Below are positions 7,688-15,204 of a DNA stretch of 17,184 nt, in pieces. This stretch comes from Spirochaetia bacterium (GTDB lineage: Bacteria; Spirochaetota; Spirochaetia; Treponematales; Breznakiellaceae): positions 1 to 17,184 of the forward strand of contig BNVA01000023.1 of assembly GCA_025997755.1 (NCBI GenBank). The letters are read 5' to 3'. The notes below the pieces were generated by a model. That model made no database searches. It was given only the letters and a program-made list of their open reading frames with translations, and had not been told where the DNA came from. Made by a program: the position numbers and the translations under genes. The stretch's first letter is position 1. Each line of letters starts with the position of its first letter.

Positions 7688-8500
7688 ATGCAAAACGAAA
7701 AAATTGAACGTAATCTAAAAGGACTATTCGATAGTCATGCTCATATTTCTTATCTTGATGAGCGTGGTATAGACGCAAAAAAATTGATGTTTGAGCTATT
7801 CGATGCCGGTTTTGCGGGCATTATCGACATTGGAACGGAACCCGGCGACTTGAAAAACCGCATAAAAATGTTTTGTGACTTTAAAAAAATAAAATTTGCT
7901 GCCGGAATATGGCCTTGGAAGCATAAAATCGTTAAAAAAGAGGAAGAAGTATCCCTCTTGGAGAGCGAAATAGCCGCCGCCCCTCTCCATTCTGTTGTTT
8001 GCATTGGCGAATGCGGCTTTGATAGAATCGAAAACCCTTCCTCCCCGCCTGAAGAACGGGAATTATTGGAAATGCAGCTTGTTCTGGCGGAAAAATTAGT
8101 CCTTCCTATAATGATTCATAGCCGGAACGCCTTCAAGGAAACGCTGGAAACGCTTTCAAATTATAAAAATGTGCGGGGCATAATTCATTGTTTTTCTTAC
8201 GGCGCAGAGGAAGCAAAATCATTTTTAGATTTGGGTTACGATATTTCTTTCGCCGGAAATCTTACCTTTAAAAATGCACAGAACCTGCGGGATGCGATAA
8301 AGATTGTTCCAAGAGACCGCCTCCTGCTGGAAACCGACAGTCCCTTTCTTGCACCGGCGCCGTACAGGGGGAAGCCCTGCAGTCCGCTATTTATAGAAGA
8401 AACCTACAAAACGGCGGCGGACATTCTGCAAATTGACATCGAAATTCTAAAACAAAGTGTTCTTGAAAATGCCCTAAGTATTTTTGGCGGCAATTTGTAA
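7688..8500 (+). CDS. TatD-family metal-dependent hydrolase (DNase)
   Basis: The protein has 270 residues, the normal length for TatD, a two-metal TIM-barrel enzyme with 3'-5' exonuclease activity on damaged or single-stranded DNA. Metal ligands are visible: FDSHAHI (His17 and His19), the Glu of IGECGFD (about 104), the His of IMIHSRNA (about 140), the His of GIIHCFSYG (about 164), and the Asp of LLETDSPFLAP (about 214). The reading frame stays open back to 7532, but that part lies inside the tRNA gene on the other strand and does not look like protein. I start at the ATG at 7688, just before the conserved domain, although only a distant AGGA precedes it. A promoter for the feo genes begins 20 bases after its stop. 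Confidence 0.9.
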   Translation: MQNEKIERNLKGLFDSHAHISYLDERGIDAKKLMFELFDAGFAGIIDIGTEPGDLKNRIKMFCDFKKIKFAAGIWPWKHKIVKKEEEVSLLESEIAAAPLHSVVCIGECGFDRIENPSSPPEERELLEMQLVLAEKLVLPIMIHSRNAFKETLETLSNYKNVRGIIHCFSYGAEEAKSFLDLGYDISFAGNLTFKNAQNLRDAIKIVPRDRLLLETDSPFLAPAPYRGKPCSPLFIEETYKTAADILQIDIEILKQSVLENALSIFGGNL

Positions 8501-8519
8501 AAAAATTATTGCCAAGCTA

Positions 8520-8548
8520 TTGACCCTATTGATATTTTTTGTTAGATT
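8520..8548 (+). promoter_or_regulatory. Promoter of the feo operon
   Basis: TTGACC (8520-8525), 17 bases and TAGATT (8543-8548) form a near-consensus promoter. The predicted start is near 8555, about 42 bases before the first feoA ATG. It begins 20 bases after the TatD stop, so the feo genes are their own unit. Confidence 0.6.
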
Positions 8549-8561
8549 ATTATAACAATGT

Positions 8562-8584
8562 TAGTTATATTAAACAAATAACTA
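8562..8584. promoter_or_regulatory. Possible operator or mRNA hairpin in the feo leader
   Basis: TAGTTAT (8562-8568), nine AT-rich bases and ATAACTA (8578-8584) form a perfect 7-bp inverted repeat just after the predicted transcription start and four bases before the GGAGG of feoA. Iron uptake operons are normally repressed by Fur- or DtxR-type regulators. This site does not match either consensus closely. As RNA it could form a hairpin near the ribosome site. Confidence 0.4.
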
Positions 8585-8596
8585 TTTGGAGGATTT

Positions 8597-8806
8597 ATGC
8601 CGCTTACTTTTGCTGAAACAGGCAGGGAGTTCAAGGTTTTGAAAATTGCAGGTAAGGATGATGTATGCCGCCGTCTTGCCGATTTAGGATTTGTTGTTGG
8701 AAGTCCCGTGAGTGTCGTATCGGAACTTATGGGTAATCTTATCGTTAAGGTAAAGGACTCCCGTATTGCGATAAGCCGCGAGATGGCGGGCAAAATTCTG
8801 GTTTAG
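8597..8806 (+). CDS. feoA: FeoA-domain protein, first copy
   Basis: A 69-residue protein consisting of a single FeoA SH3-like domain. FeoA is a small cytoplasmic partner thought to act on FeoB during Fe(II) uptake. The diagnostic stretch is DDVCRRLADLGFVVGSPVSVVSE (split about residues 21-43), followed by LIVKVKDSRIAISREMAGKILV, the beta strands that end the domain. The start has GGAGG four bases upstream. It is the first gene of the feo operon and is followed after 59 bases by a second FeoA-like gene. It is acidic and short, as usual for the family. Which of the two copies interacts with FeoB is not visible. Confidence 0.88.
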   Translation: MPLTFAETGREFKVLKIAGKDDVCRRLADLGFVVGSPVSVVSELMGNLIVKVKDSRIAISREMAGKILV

Positions 8807-8814
8807 AGGGGGTA

Positions 8815-8852
8815 GCGCGCAACCGTGTGCGCGCGAGGGGGAGACTTCCCCC
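8815..8852 (+). other. Two tandem GC-rich hairpins between the feoA genes
   Basis: GCGCGCA (8815-8821) pairs with TGCGCGC (8828-8834) around six bases. Two bases later GGGGGA (8837-8842) pairs with TCCCCC (8847-8852) around GACT. AAAAGGAG, the ribosome site of the second feoA, follows at once. They lack a U-tract, so they are more likely an mRNA stability or processing element than a terminator. Confidence 0.6.
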
Positions 8853-8865
8853 AAAAGGAGCTAAA

Positions 8866-9096
8866 ATGACGTTGAAAGATGTAGAAAGCGGGCAAACTGT
8901 GCGTGTAACCCGCATCAATGGGCAGGGCGCTTTGAAAAGACGGATTATGGATATGGGAATTACTAAGGGAACGGAGATTTTTGTGCGTAAAGTGGCGCCC
9001 TTAGGCGATCCTGTGGAGGTAAAGGTTCGCGGCTATGAACTAAGCCTTAGAAAAGCGGATATAGAAATAATCGAAGTGGAGGAAATATGTCTTTAA
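8866..9096 (+). CDS. feoA: FeoA-domain protein, second copy
   Basis: A 76-residue FeoA-domain protein starting MTLKDVESGQTVRV. The FeoA signature is clear: GQGALKRRIMDMGITKGTEI (about residues 19-38), then VEVKVRGYELSLRKADIEIIEVEE. The frame extends upstream to 8827, but that part is the hairpin DNA. The ATG at 8866 has AAGGAG five bases before it. Its last 10 bases overlap the start of feoB, a sign of translational coupling. This copy is the better match to canonical FeoA. Tandem feoA genes ahead of feoB occur in several anaerobic lineages. Confidence 0.93.
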   Translation: MTLKDVESGQTVRVTRINGQGALKRRIMDMGITKGTEIFVRKVAPLGDPVEVKVRGYELSLRKADIEIIEVEEICL

Positions 9097-11222
9097 AAAT
9101 TGCTTTGGCGGGGAATCCGAATTGCGGAAAAACCACGCTGTTTAATGCTTTAACAGGCTCCAACCAATTTGTGGGGAACTGGCCCGGCGTTACCGTTGAA
9201 AAAAAAGAGGGTAAACTTAGGGGACACTATGCGCATAATGACGTTATCATAACAGACCTGCCGGGGATTTATTCGCTTTCGCCCTACACGCTGGAAGAGG
9301 TGATCAGCCGGAATTATATCTTGGAGGAAAAGCCCGACCTTATCCTTAATTTGATTGACGGCAGCAACCTTGAGCGCAACCTGTTTTTGACAACTCAGCT
9401 TTTGGAGCTTGGTACTCCGGTGCTTGCCGCCGTTAATATGATCGATGTGGTTGAAAAATCAGGCGACAAGCTAGACCTTGCCGCGCTTGAAAAAATTATA
9501 GGCTGCCCTGTCGCGGCAATTTCGGCGTTAAAAAACACAGGTCTTCACGAGATGATAGAAAAGGCGCTCGACATTGCCGAAGGCGGTGTACCTGCAAAAG
9601 CAGCATTCGAGTTTTCGGTAACGATTGAGGGGGCGCTGCTCGCAATAGAGGCTCAACTTGACGGTGTTTCCAAAAATATGCAGAGGTTTTTTGCGCTAAA
9701 AATCCTTGAAAAAGATGAAAAATTTGCGGAAAAGTATAAATTTACCGGCACGGAGCTGCATGTCAAGGCGGCGGAATTAAAGCTGGGCGAGGACGCGGAA
9801 AGCGTGATTACCGAAGAACGCTATGAGTTTATCACAAAAGTGATAAAAAACTGCCTTGTTAGGCAGGGTAAAAATATTTTAACACCGTCGGATAAAATCG
9901 ACCGAATAGTAACAAACCGCGTTCTGGCTCTGCCGATCTTTGCGTGCGTCATTTTTTTAATCTACTTTGTATCGGTAACGACGGTAGGCGCGTGGGTTAC
10001 CGACTGGACAAATGATGTGGTTTTCGGAGAGGAGGGCGTGCCGGGTATTATAGCCGCTTTGCTTGAAAAGGCTGGCACTGCAGAGTGGCTTAACAGTCTG
10101 ATTCTGGACGGCATAATCGCCGGAGTAGGCGCGGTACTTGGTTTTATCCCGCAGATGTTTGTGCTGTTTTTTTTCCTTGCCGGTCTTGAAGCCTGCGGCT
10201 ATATGGCGCGTGTGGCGTTCATACTCGACAGGCTTTTCCGGCGTTTCGGGCTGTCGGGAAAAAGTTTTATACCCATGCTGATAGGTACCGGCTGCGGAAT
10301 ACCGGGTATTATGGCATCGCGCACAATCGAAAATGAATGTGACCGCCGCATGACAGTAATGACGACAACCTTTATGCCCTGTGGAGCAAAACTTCCGATA
10401 ATCGCGTTAATTTCCGGTGCGGTGCTGGGCGGCGCGTGGTGGGTTGCGCCAAGCGCCTACTTTTTGGGCATACTAAGCGTGATCATCTCCGGTATCATAC
10501 TAAAGAAGACCCGCCCGTTTTTGGGCGATGTCTCCCCTTTCGTAATGGAACTGCCTGCTTACCATGTCCCGCCAGCGGGAAACGTGCTGCGCAGTATGTG
10601 GGAGCGGGGTTTTTCGTTTGTTCAAAGAGCGGGCAGCGTGATTTTGGTGTCGTCTGTGGTGATATGGTTTCTATCAAGTTTCGGTTTTGTTGACGGTGAA
10701 TTCTCGATGGTAGACAACATGAACGACGGATTACTTGCGTCAATAGGCGGCGCTATCGCCTTTATATTTAAGCCGCTTGGGTTTGGTACATGGGATGCCA
10801 CGGTCGCCACAATAACGGGGCTTGTCGCAAAGGAAAATGTTGTGGGTACAATGGGTGTCCTATACGGCTTTGCCGAAGTTGGTGAAAACGGAGAGGAAAT
10901 GTGGCATGAGTTTGCGGCGCACTTTTCCGTTATGTCCGCATACGCATTCCTTGCATTCAACCTCTATTGCCCGCCGTGCTTTGCCGCGATAGGCGCAATC
11001 AAACGGGAAATGAACAACGCAAAGTGGACAACATTTGCCGTAGTATATCAACTTTGCTTCGGCTACATCCTGTCGTTAATCATCTATCAACTAGGCAGTT
11101 TTTTTACAGGCGCCGGTTTTAACGCAGGTACAATAGCGGGATTCGCGGCGTTAGGTGTAATGCTGTTTTTTATTTTCCGCCGTCCCGCTGCAACTGTGTT
11201 AAGCGAAAGGGCAATAGCATGA
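9087..11222 (+). CDS. feoB: Ferrous iron transporter FeoB
   Basis: FeoB is the inner-membrane Fe(II) transporter, with an N-terminal GTPase. The protein has 711 residues. The G domain shows G1 GNPNCGKTT (residues 9-17), switch I NWPGVTVEKKEG (about 31), G3 DLPG (57-60), G4 NMID (117-120) and G5 SALKNTG (about 146). A helical spacer follows, and the polytopic membrane part begins near 275. Both Gate motifs are present: FIPMLIGTGCGIPGIMASR with the preceding GYMARVAF, and FNLYCPPCFAAIGAIKREM. GGAGG lies four bases before the ATG. It overlaps feoA copy 2 by 10 bases and the Cys-rich downstream gene by four. The membrane part includes a conserved KENVVGTMGVLYG motif. Intact, no oddities; identity certain. 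Confidence 0.98.
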   Translation: MSLKIALAGNPNCGKTTLFNALTGSNQFVGNWPGVTVEKKEGKLRGHYAHNDVIITDLPGIYSLSPYTLEEVISRNYILEEKPDLILNLIDGSNLERNLFLTTQLLELGTPVLAAVNMIDVVEKSGDKLDLAALEKIIGCPVAAISALKNTGLHEMIEKALDIAEGGVPAKAAFEFSVTIEGALLAIEAQLDGVSKNMQRFFALKILEKDEKFAEKYKFTGTELHVKAAELKLGEDAESVITEERYEFITKVIKNCLVRQGKNILTPSDKIDRIVTNRVLALPIFACVIFLIYFVSVTTVGAWVTDWTNDVVFGEEGVPGIIAALLEKAGTAEWLNSLILDGIIAGVGAVLGFIPQMFVLFFFLAGLEACGYMARVAFILDRLFRRFGLSGKSFIPMLIGTGCGIPGIMASRTIENECDRRMTVMTTTFMPCGAKLPIIALISGAVLGGAWWVAPSAYFLGILSVIISGIILKKTRPFLGDVSPFVMELPAYHVPPAGNVLRSMWERGFSFVQRAGSVILVSSVVIWFLSSFGFVDGEFSMVDNMNDGLLASIGGAIAFIFKPLGFGTWDATVATITGLVAKENVVGTMGVLYGFAEVGENGEEMWHEFAAHFSVMSAYAFLAFNLYCPPCFAAIGAIKREMNNAKWTTFAVVYQLCFGYILSLIIYQLGSFFTGAGFNAGTIAGFAALGVMLFFIFRRPAATVLSERAIA

Positions 11223-11386
11223 GTTTTATACAAAATAACATATCGACAATATTGATTGGCGCTTTAGTGCTGGGTGCGGTGGTGTTTACCGCCGTACGCC
11301 TAATTCTGCGTGCGGCAAAGGGCAGGTCCGGTTGTGCCTGCGGCTGTGAACATTGCGCATCACAGAACCAAAACAAATGTTCCTAA
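11219..11386 (+). CDS. FeoB-associated Cys-rich membrane protein
   Basis: A 55-residue protein that starts on the ATGA shared with the feoB stop (four-base overlap), so it is translationally coupled. Residues about 8-31 form one membrane helix (ISTILIGALVLGAVVFTAVRLIL). A short basic linker and a cytoplasmic Cys cluster follow: CACGCEHC (residues 39-46) plus a last Cys near the C-terminus. This is the pattern of the small FeoB-associated Cys-rich proteins that take the place of FeoC in many anaerobes. A role in Fe(II) or Fe-S handling at FeoB is inferred. The last 27 bases overlap, tail to tail, the end of the convergent EamA gene. Confidence 0.88.
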   Translation: MSFIQNNISTILIGALVLGAVVFTAVRLILRAAKGRSGCACGCEHCASQNQNKCS

Positions 11387-11773
11387 TGTTATTAAAGCGC
11401 CGCCAACCGCAGCCTTTAGCGTGAGTTTTTCTTTTAGCACGATAAATGCGAGCAGCATACCGATAACGACGCTTAACTTGTCAACGGGAATTACTTTCGA
11501 GGCTTCGCCTATCTGCAGCGCTTTGTAATAGCAGAGCCACGAAAGTCCGGTTGCTATACCGGATAGTATCAAAAAGATAAAACTTGTTTTGCCTATGGAA
11601 CCAATTTCGTGTTGTTTCCCGCCTGCAAAAACAATGCCCCACGAAATAAACAAAACAACAACCGTACGTATCGCGGTTGCAAGATTTGAATTAACAGTTT
11701 CTATCCCGATTTTTGCCAGTATCGAGGTAAGAGCGGCGAAGACCGCCGAAAGAAGCGCATAAGCCCACCACAT
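11360..11773 (-). CDS. EamA-domain (DMT superfamily) membrane protein, single-domain
   Basis: A 137-residue protein from the ATG at 11773 (MWWAYALLSAVFAALTSILAK). It has four to five hydrophobic helices and one EamA repeat, with the signature SNLATAIRTVVVLFISW near residue 28 and the terminal VLKEKLTLKAAVGGALITLGTFVLVL. Most DMT permeases have two EamA repeats in about 300 residues. Single-repeat members are thought to dimerise. The substrate is unknown. The frame is open to 11815, but those residues do not look like part of the family, and no ATG has a strong Shine-Dalgarno. Its stop lies inside the feo operon's last gene on the other strand. No terminator separates them. Confidence 0.8.
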   Translation of the reverse strand: MWWAYALLSAVFAALTSILAKIGIETVNSNLATAIRTVVVLFISWGIVFAGGKQHEIGSIGKTSFIFLILSGIATGLSWLCYYKALQIGEASKVIPVDKLSVVIGMLLAFIVLKEKLTLKAAVGGALITLGTFVLVL

Positions 11774-11907
11774 ACCGCATCTTACCATAGGAGAGTAAAA
11801 TTGATAATTACCCATGAAAAGGTTTGTTCAGCAAGGCGTTCATCGTATAACAAGTCTGATAGATCGCTCTTGCCAGGAATACCGCAATCAAAACCGCACC
11901 ACAGTGC

Positions 11908-11936
11908 TTGAATAAATATATATTTGAGTATATACT
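11908..11936 (+). promoter_or_regulatory. Promoter and likely operator of vapBC
   Basis: TTGAAT (11908-11913), 17 bases and TATACT (11931-11936) match a sigma-70 promoter. The -10 lies within the perfect palindrome AGTATATACT (11927-11936), a natural place for autorepression by the antitoxin or the VapBC complex, as is usual for these loci. Confidence 0.6.
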
Positions 11937-11952
11937 AATCTACGAGGTAATT

Positions 11953-12186
11953 ATGACAACAGCAAAACTATTTAATAACGGAAAAAGTCAAGCTGTACGG
12001 CTTCCAAAAGAATTTCGTTTTGAAGGTAAAGATGTATCTGTAAAAAAACTTGGAAACATAGTGTTACTCTATAAAAGCGATAATGACAGTGCATGGAATA
12101 ACTTTTTAAATTCCCCACCGGCAAGTGATGACTTTTTTGCAAACGGAAGAGGTCGGGATGATCCGCAAATTAGGGAGTCCCTTTAA
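11953..12186 (+). CDS. vapB: VapB-type antitoxin (AbrB/SpoVT DNA-binding fold)
   Basis: A 77-residue protein. The N-terminus TAKLFNNGKSQAVRLPKEFRF (split over residues 3-23) is the swapped-hairpin AbrB-type DNA-binding element of VapB. The acidic C-terminal tail (DDFFANGRGRDDPQIRESL) is the part that in related proteins wraps and blocks the toxin. GAGGT five bases before the ATG at 11953 decides this start over an in-frame ATG at 11908, which would lie in the promoter. Its stop overlaps the toxin's ATG by one base (TAATG). Expected to neutralise VapC and to repress its own promoter. Confidence 0.9.
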   Translation: MTTAKLFNNGKSQAVRLPKEFRFEGKDVSVKKLGNIVLLYKSDNDSAWNNFLNSPPASDDFFANGRGRDDPQIRESL

Positions 12187-12587
12187 TGTATATGCTTGAT
12201 ACAAACATTTGTATTTTTGCACTAAAGCATTTTCCAAAAGTTATAACTGCTTTAAGAAGCAAAGAAAGTGATATGCTTGCTATATCAACAATTACACTTG
12301 CCGAATTAGAATTTGGCATTTGTAATAGTCTTGCATTAGAGAAAAATCGTAACGCACTTATATCTTTTTTGCCATTAGTGGAAGTTTTACAGTTTGATGA
12401 AAGCGCCGCTGCCGAATACGGTGTAATCCGTACAAATCTACAGAAAAGAGGTTGTGTTATCGGTATTATGGATATGCTGATTGCTGCTCATGCAAAAAGC
12501 ACGGGGTGCATTTTGGTTACAAATAACACACACGAATTTGAACGTGTGGCAGGATTAATTTTGGAGGACTGGTTAAATATCATATAA
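12186..12587 (+). CDS. vapC: VapC-type PIN-domain toxin (ribonuclease)
   Basis: A 133-residue PIN-domain protein. PIN toxins are Mg2+-dependent endoribonucleases, often cutting tRNA or rRNA. The acidic active site is intact: Asp5 in MLDTNI, Glu40 in TLAELEFG, Asp96 in GIMDMLIAAHA, and the late TNNTHEFERVAGL motif. The target RNA is not predictable from this. It is coupled to vapB by a one-base stop/start overlap. Both genes are poorer in G+C than feoB, in keeping with mobility of such modules. Since all catalytic residues are present, the toxin is likely active. Confidence 0.92.
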   Translation: MYMLDTNICIFALKHFPKVITALRSKESDMLAISTITLAELEFGICNSLALEKNRNALISFLPLVEVLQFDESAAAEYGVIRTNLQKRGCVIGIMDMLIAAHAKSTGCILVTNNTHEFERVAGLILEDWLNII

Positions 12588-12709
12588 AACATTGTTTGCA
12601 GATGAAACAAATAATACCAAGGGCGCTTTTGTCAGGCAGCAAAATCAATTATACGGCTATATGTTACACTTTCACGTTTTGATCATATAAAAAACTTATC
12701 ACAATCAGT

Positions 12710-12757
12710 GAGCATATTATTCATCGCACAATGGTACGCAGCAATGAATAATATCTC
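12710..12757. repeat. Long imperfect hairpin after vapC and hydE
   Basis: GAG, one extra C, then ATATTATTCAT (12714-12724) pairs with ATGAATAATAT (12744-12754) and CTC. This is a 14-bp stem with a single bulge and a 19-base loop. It lies 15 bases past the hydE stop on the minus strand. TTTTTT occurs on that strand only about 14 bases beyond it, so it may protect or help end the hydE transcript. It is not a textbook terminator. Confidence 0.5.
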
Positions 12758-12771
12758 GTGTCATATTAAAA

Positions 12772-13788
12772 TCAGATTTGCAAAAGCGAGTCCCCCCTGC
12801 TCATATCGGGAATCCAGCCTGCCCTGTGTATACGTCCCTGCATACAGACAAGACATTCCGCAGCCTCATCGCCGGTACAAATTTTATTGTCGTATAACGC
12901 ATAGAGTTTACGGTACTCTTTAGGCGAAAGATTCGGCATAACGACATTGGCGCCCGCGTTAAGCGCTTTTTCTCTTCCAAACGGATTTATAGTACCCAGT
13001 GCGGTTGTCGCGGGAATTAAAGCCTTGGGGATCATCAAACGCGACAGGGCTACCATACGCAGTGTCTGTTCCAAACTGCCGCCGCCTTCATTTGCAAACG
13101 GCGTATCCGCCTGCGGAATAAAGGGTCCTATGCCAATCATCGCCGGCTGCAACTCACGCAAAAAATGCAGATCATCAAGCAGATTTTCCGGTGTTTGATA
13201 AGGAGCACCGACCATAAAACCGGCTCCAACCTGAAAGCCTATTTCCTTTAATTCAAACAAACATTTTTTACGGTTAGCCAAACTCATTTCCGCAGGGTGC
13301 AGCTTGCAGTAGTGCTCGTTATTAGCGCTCTCGTGACGCAGCAAATAACGGGCGGCTCCGGCAGAAAATATTTTTTCATAGCTCTCTCTTGAACGCTCGC
13401 CTATAGAAACCGTAATAGCATGATCAGGATACTCTTTGTGTATAGCGGAGATCATTTCCGTTATACGATCATCGTTAAAATACGGGTCTTCTCCGCCCTG
13501 CAAAACAAAAGTATGATACCCAAGCATACTTCCCATTTGACAGCACTGTAAAATTTGTGCAAGCGTAAGCCTGTAACGTTCAACGTTTTTGTTGCTGCGC
13601 CTAATTCCGCAGTAAAGGCAGTCGTTCTTGCAGTAGTTTGTAAATTCAATAAGCCCTCTAAAAAAAACTTCCTTGCCGTAATGCGTTTCGCGTACGGAGC
13701 GCGCGGCGGCAAACAATTCATTCATATCATTCTGATCGTTTGTCGTTATCAGGCGCAGTAATTCCCTGTCGTCATTCACGTTAATCAT
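12772..13788 (-). CDS. hydE: [FeFe]-hydrogenase maturase HydE (radical SAM)
   Basis: HydE is a cytoplasmic radical SAM enzyme needed to build the H-cluster of [FeFe] hydrogenase. The protein has 338 residues. The radical SAM cluster motif CX3CX2C reads NYCKNDCLYCGIRRSN (Cys about 53, 57, 60). FVLQGGEDPYF is the SAM-binding GGE region. A second C-terminal set, CX7CX2C (about 304, 312, 315), matches the accessory cluster site of characterised HydE. The frame opens with a GTG at 13794, but this overlaps AGGAG (13798-13794). The ATG at 13788 has proper spacing. The Shine-Dalgarno overlaps the hydG stop, so the genes are coupled. It is the last gene of a regulator-hydG-hydE operon. hydF and hydrogenase genes are not in the window. 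Confidence 0.94.
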   Translation of the reverse strand: MINVNDDRELLRLITTNDQNDMNELFAAARSVRETHYGKEVFFRGLIEFTNYCKNDCLYCGIRRSNKNVERYRLTLAQILQCCQMGSMLGYHTFVLQGGEDPYFNDDRITEMISAIHKEYPDHAITVSIGERSRESYEKIFSAGAARYLLRHESANNEHYCKLHPAEMSLANRKKCLFELKEIGFQVGAGFMVGAPYQTPENLLDDLHFLRELQPAMIGIGPFIPQADTPFANEGGGSLEQTLRMVALSRLMIPKALIPATTALGTINPFGREKALNAGANVVMPNLSPKEYRKLYALYDNKICTGDEAAECLVCMQGRIHRAGWIPDMSRGDSLLQI

Positions 13789-13796
13789 GTTCACTC

Positions 13797-15185
13797 CTAA
13801 AAGAAAAAGTCCCGCTCGCCGGCGCGTATTTTCTCGACATTTGCGGTTGTCTTTGCGCGTATTTTTTCGTTTAGTATACTTGGTATGTTACGCGTAATAG
13901 CCGCCCGTGATTTTTCCCTAAACTTTTCATCGCCGTAATCCTCAGAGTATTCGCATAACGTCATAAGAGCGTTAGGCAGGCATACATTCTTTATATGTCC
14001 CGATTTTGCAAGACTCATAAAACGGTCGCCGGTACGCCCTGAACGGTAACACGCCGTACAAAAACTCGGAATATAATCATCGTCCATAAGCTCACTGATA
14101 ATCGAAAGCGCATCGCGTTCATCGTTTACAATAAACTGCGGATTTGCTTTTTCGTTTTCCTTATTCGAGTAGCCGCCTACACCGGTGCATGAACCTGCAC
14201 TAAGCTGTGAAATGCCAAGTTTAAGCAGTTTTTTGCGCATTTCGTGGCTTTCCCGCGTAGAAACTATCATTCCGGTAAACGGCACCGCAAGGCGTATAAT
14301 GGCTACAATTTTTTCAAAAGTAGCATCGTCAACAAGATGAGAGAAGCCCGCTACATTCATGCCGGGCGCGGCGCATAAACGCGGTACGGAAATTGTATGA
14401 AATCCAACGCCGAATTTTTCTTCAAGATGTTCATTGTGTATCATCAGCCCTAAGACTTCAAAGAACGGGTCTGCAAGACCAAAGAGTACGCCGCCGCCTA
14501 CATCATCAATGCCGCCTTCATGCGCTCTGTCAAACGCCGTAAGATGATAAAGATAATCTTTCTTTGGACCGGAAACATGTACTTTTTCGTAAGTTTTTTG
14601 ATGATAGGTTTCTTGAAACAGAATATATGTGCCTATGCCGACAGCGGTTAATTTTTTATAATTTTCCACAGTTGTAGCTGCAATATTTACATTGATACGC
14701 CGTATCTCGCCGTTTTCAAATTTCATATCGTAGATTGTTTTCATACATTCAAGTATGTAGTCGATAGGACATTTTTCATCATCTTCGCCGGCTTCCAGCG
14801 CAATGCGCTTATGCCCCATTGATTCCAGGATACGCACTTCTTCGCGCACCTCATCCATTGTCAATTTACGGCGGTTAAACTCATGCTTTTCATTATAGCT
14901 GCAGTATGCGCAGCGGTTGATGCAATAATCGCTGACGTATAACGGTGCAAACATTACGATCCGGTTTCCGTAAATATGTTTTTTTATTTTGTCGGCAATA
15001 GCGTAAATGCGTTCAAGATGTTTAGGATCTTTGCTCACCAGCAAAGCCGCTATCTCTTTGTGATTCAATCCTTCAAAACGTTCCGCCTTGTCTAACGATG
15101 CCTGAATAACCTGCGGCTCCGTTGATTTTGCTTCCTCAAGCAGGTTTTCAATGTATTCGCTGTTAATAAAATTTTCATTACTCAT
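13797..15185 (-). CDS. hydG: [FeFe]-hydrogenase maturase HydG (radical SAM tyrosine lyase)
   Basis: HydG cleaves tyrosine to make the CO and cyanide ligands of the H-cluster, releasing p-cresol. The protein has 462 residues. The radical SAM motif CX3CX2C is DYCINRCAYCSYNEK (Cys 88, 92, 95). The C-terminal CX2CX22C motif that binds the second, dangler-iron cluster is complete (about 376, 379, 402). That motif separates HydG from the thiamine enzyme ThiH. The frame opens at 15215, but ATAAGGAG seven bases before the ATG at 15185 fixes the start at MSNENFINSE. It begins 19 bases after the regulator gene and ends at the hydE ribosome site. Identity is certain, and all cluster ligands are present. 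Confidence 0.97.
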   Translation of the reverse strand: MSNENFINSEYIENLLEEAKSTEPQVIQASLDKAERFEGLNHKEIAALLVSKDPKHLERIYAIADKIKKHIYGNRIVMFAPLYVSDYCINRCAYCSYNEKHEFNRRKLTMDEVREEVRILESMGHKRIALEAGEDDEKCPIDYILECMKTIYDMKFENGEIRRINVNIAATTVENYKKLTAVGIGTYILFQETYHQKTYEKVHVSGPKKDYLYHLTAFDRAHEGGIDDVGGGVLFGLADPFFEVLGLMIHNEHLEEKFGVGFHTISVPRLCAAPGMNVAGFSHLVDDATFEKIVAIIRLAVPFTGMIVSTRESHEMRKKLLKLGISQLSAGSCTGVGGYSNKENEKANPQFIVNDERDALSIISELMDDDYIPSFCTACYRSGRTGDRFMSLAKSGHIKNVCLPNALMTLCEYSEDYGDEKFREKSRAAITRNIPSILNEKIRAKTTANVEKIRAGERDFFF

Positions 15186-15204
15186 TATGATACTCCTTAT
15201 ATTT

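Noticed and set aside
10436..11051. Several open frames on both strands within the membrane part of feoB
   Set aside because: Shadows of feoB in other frames; none has a ribosome site or recognisable domain.
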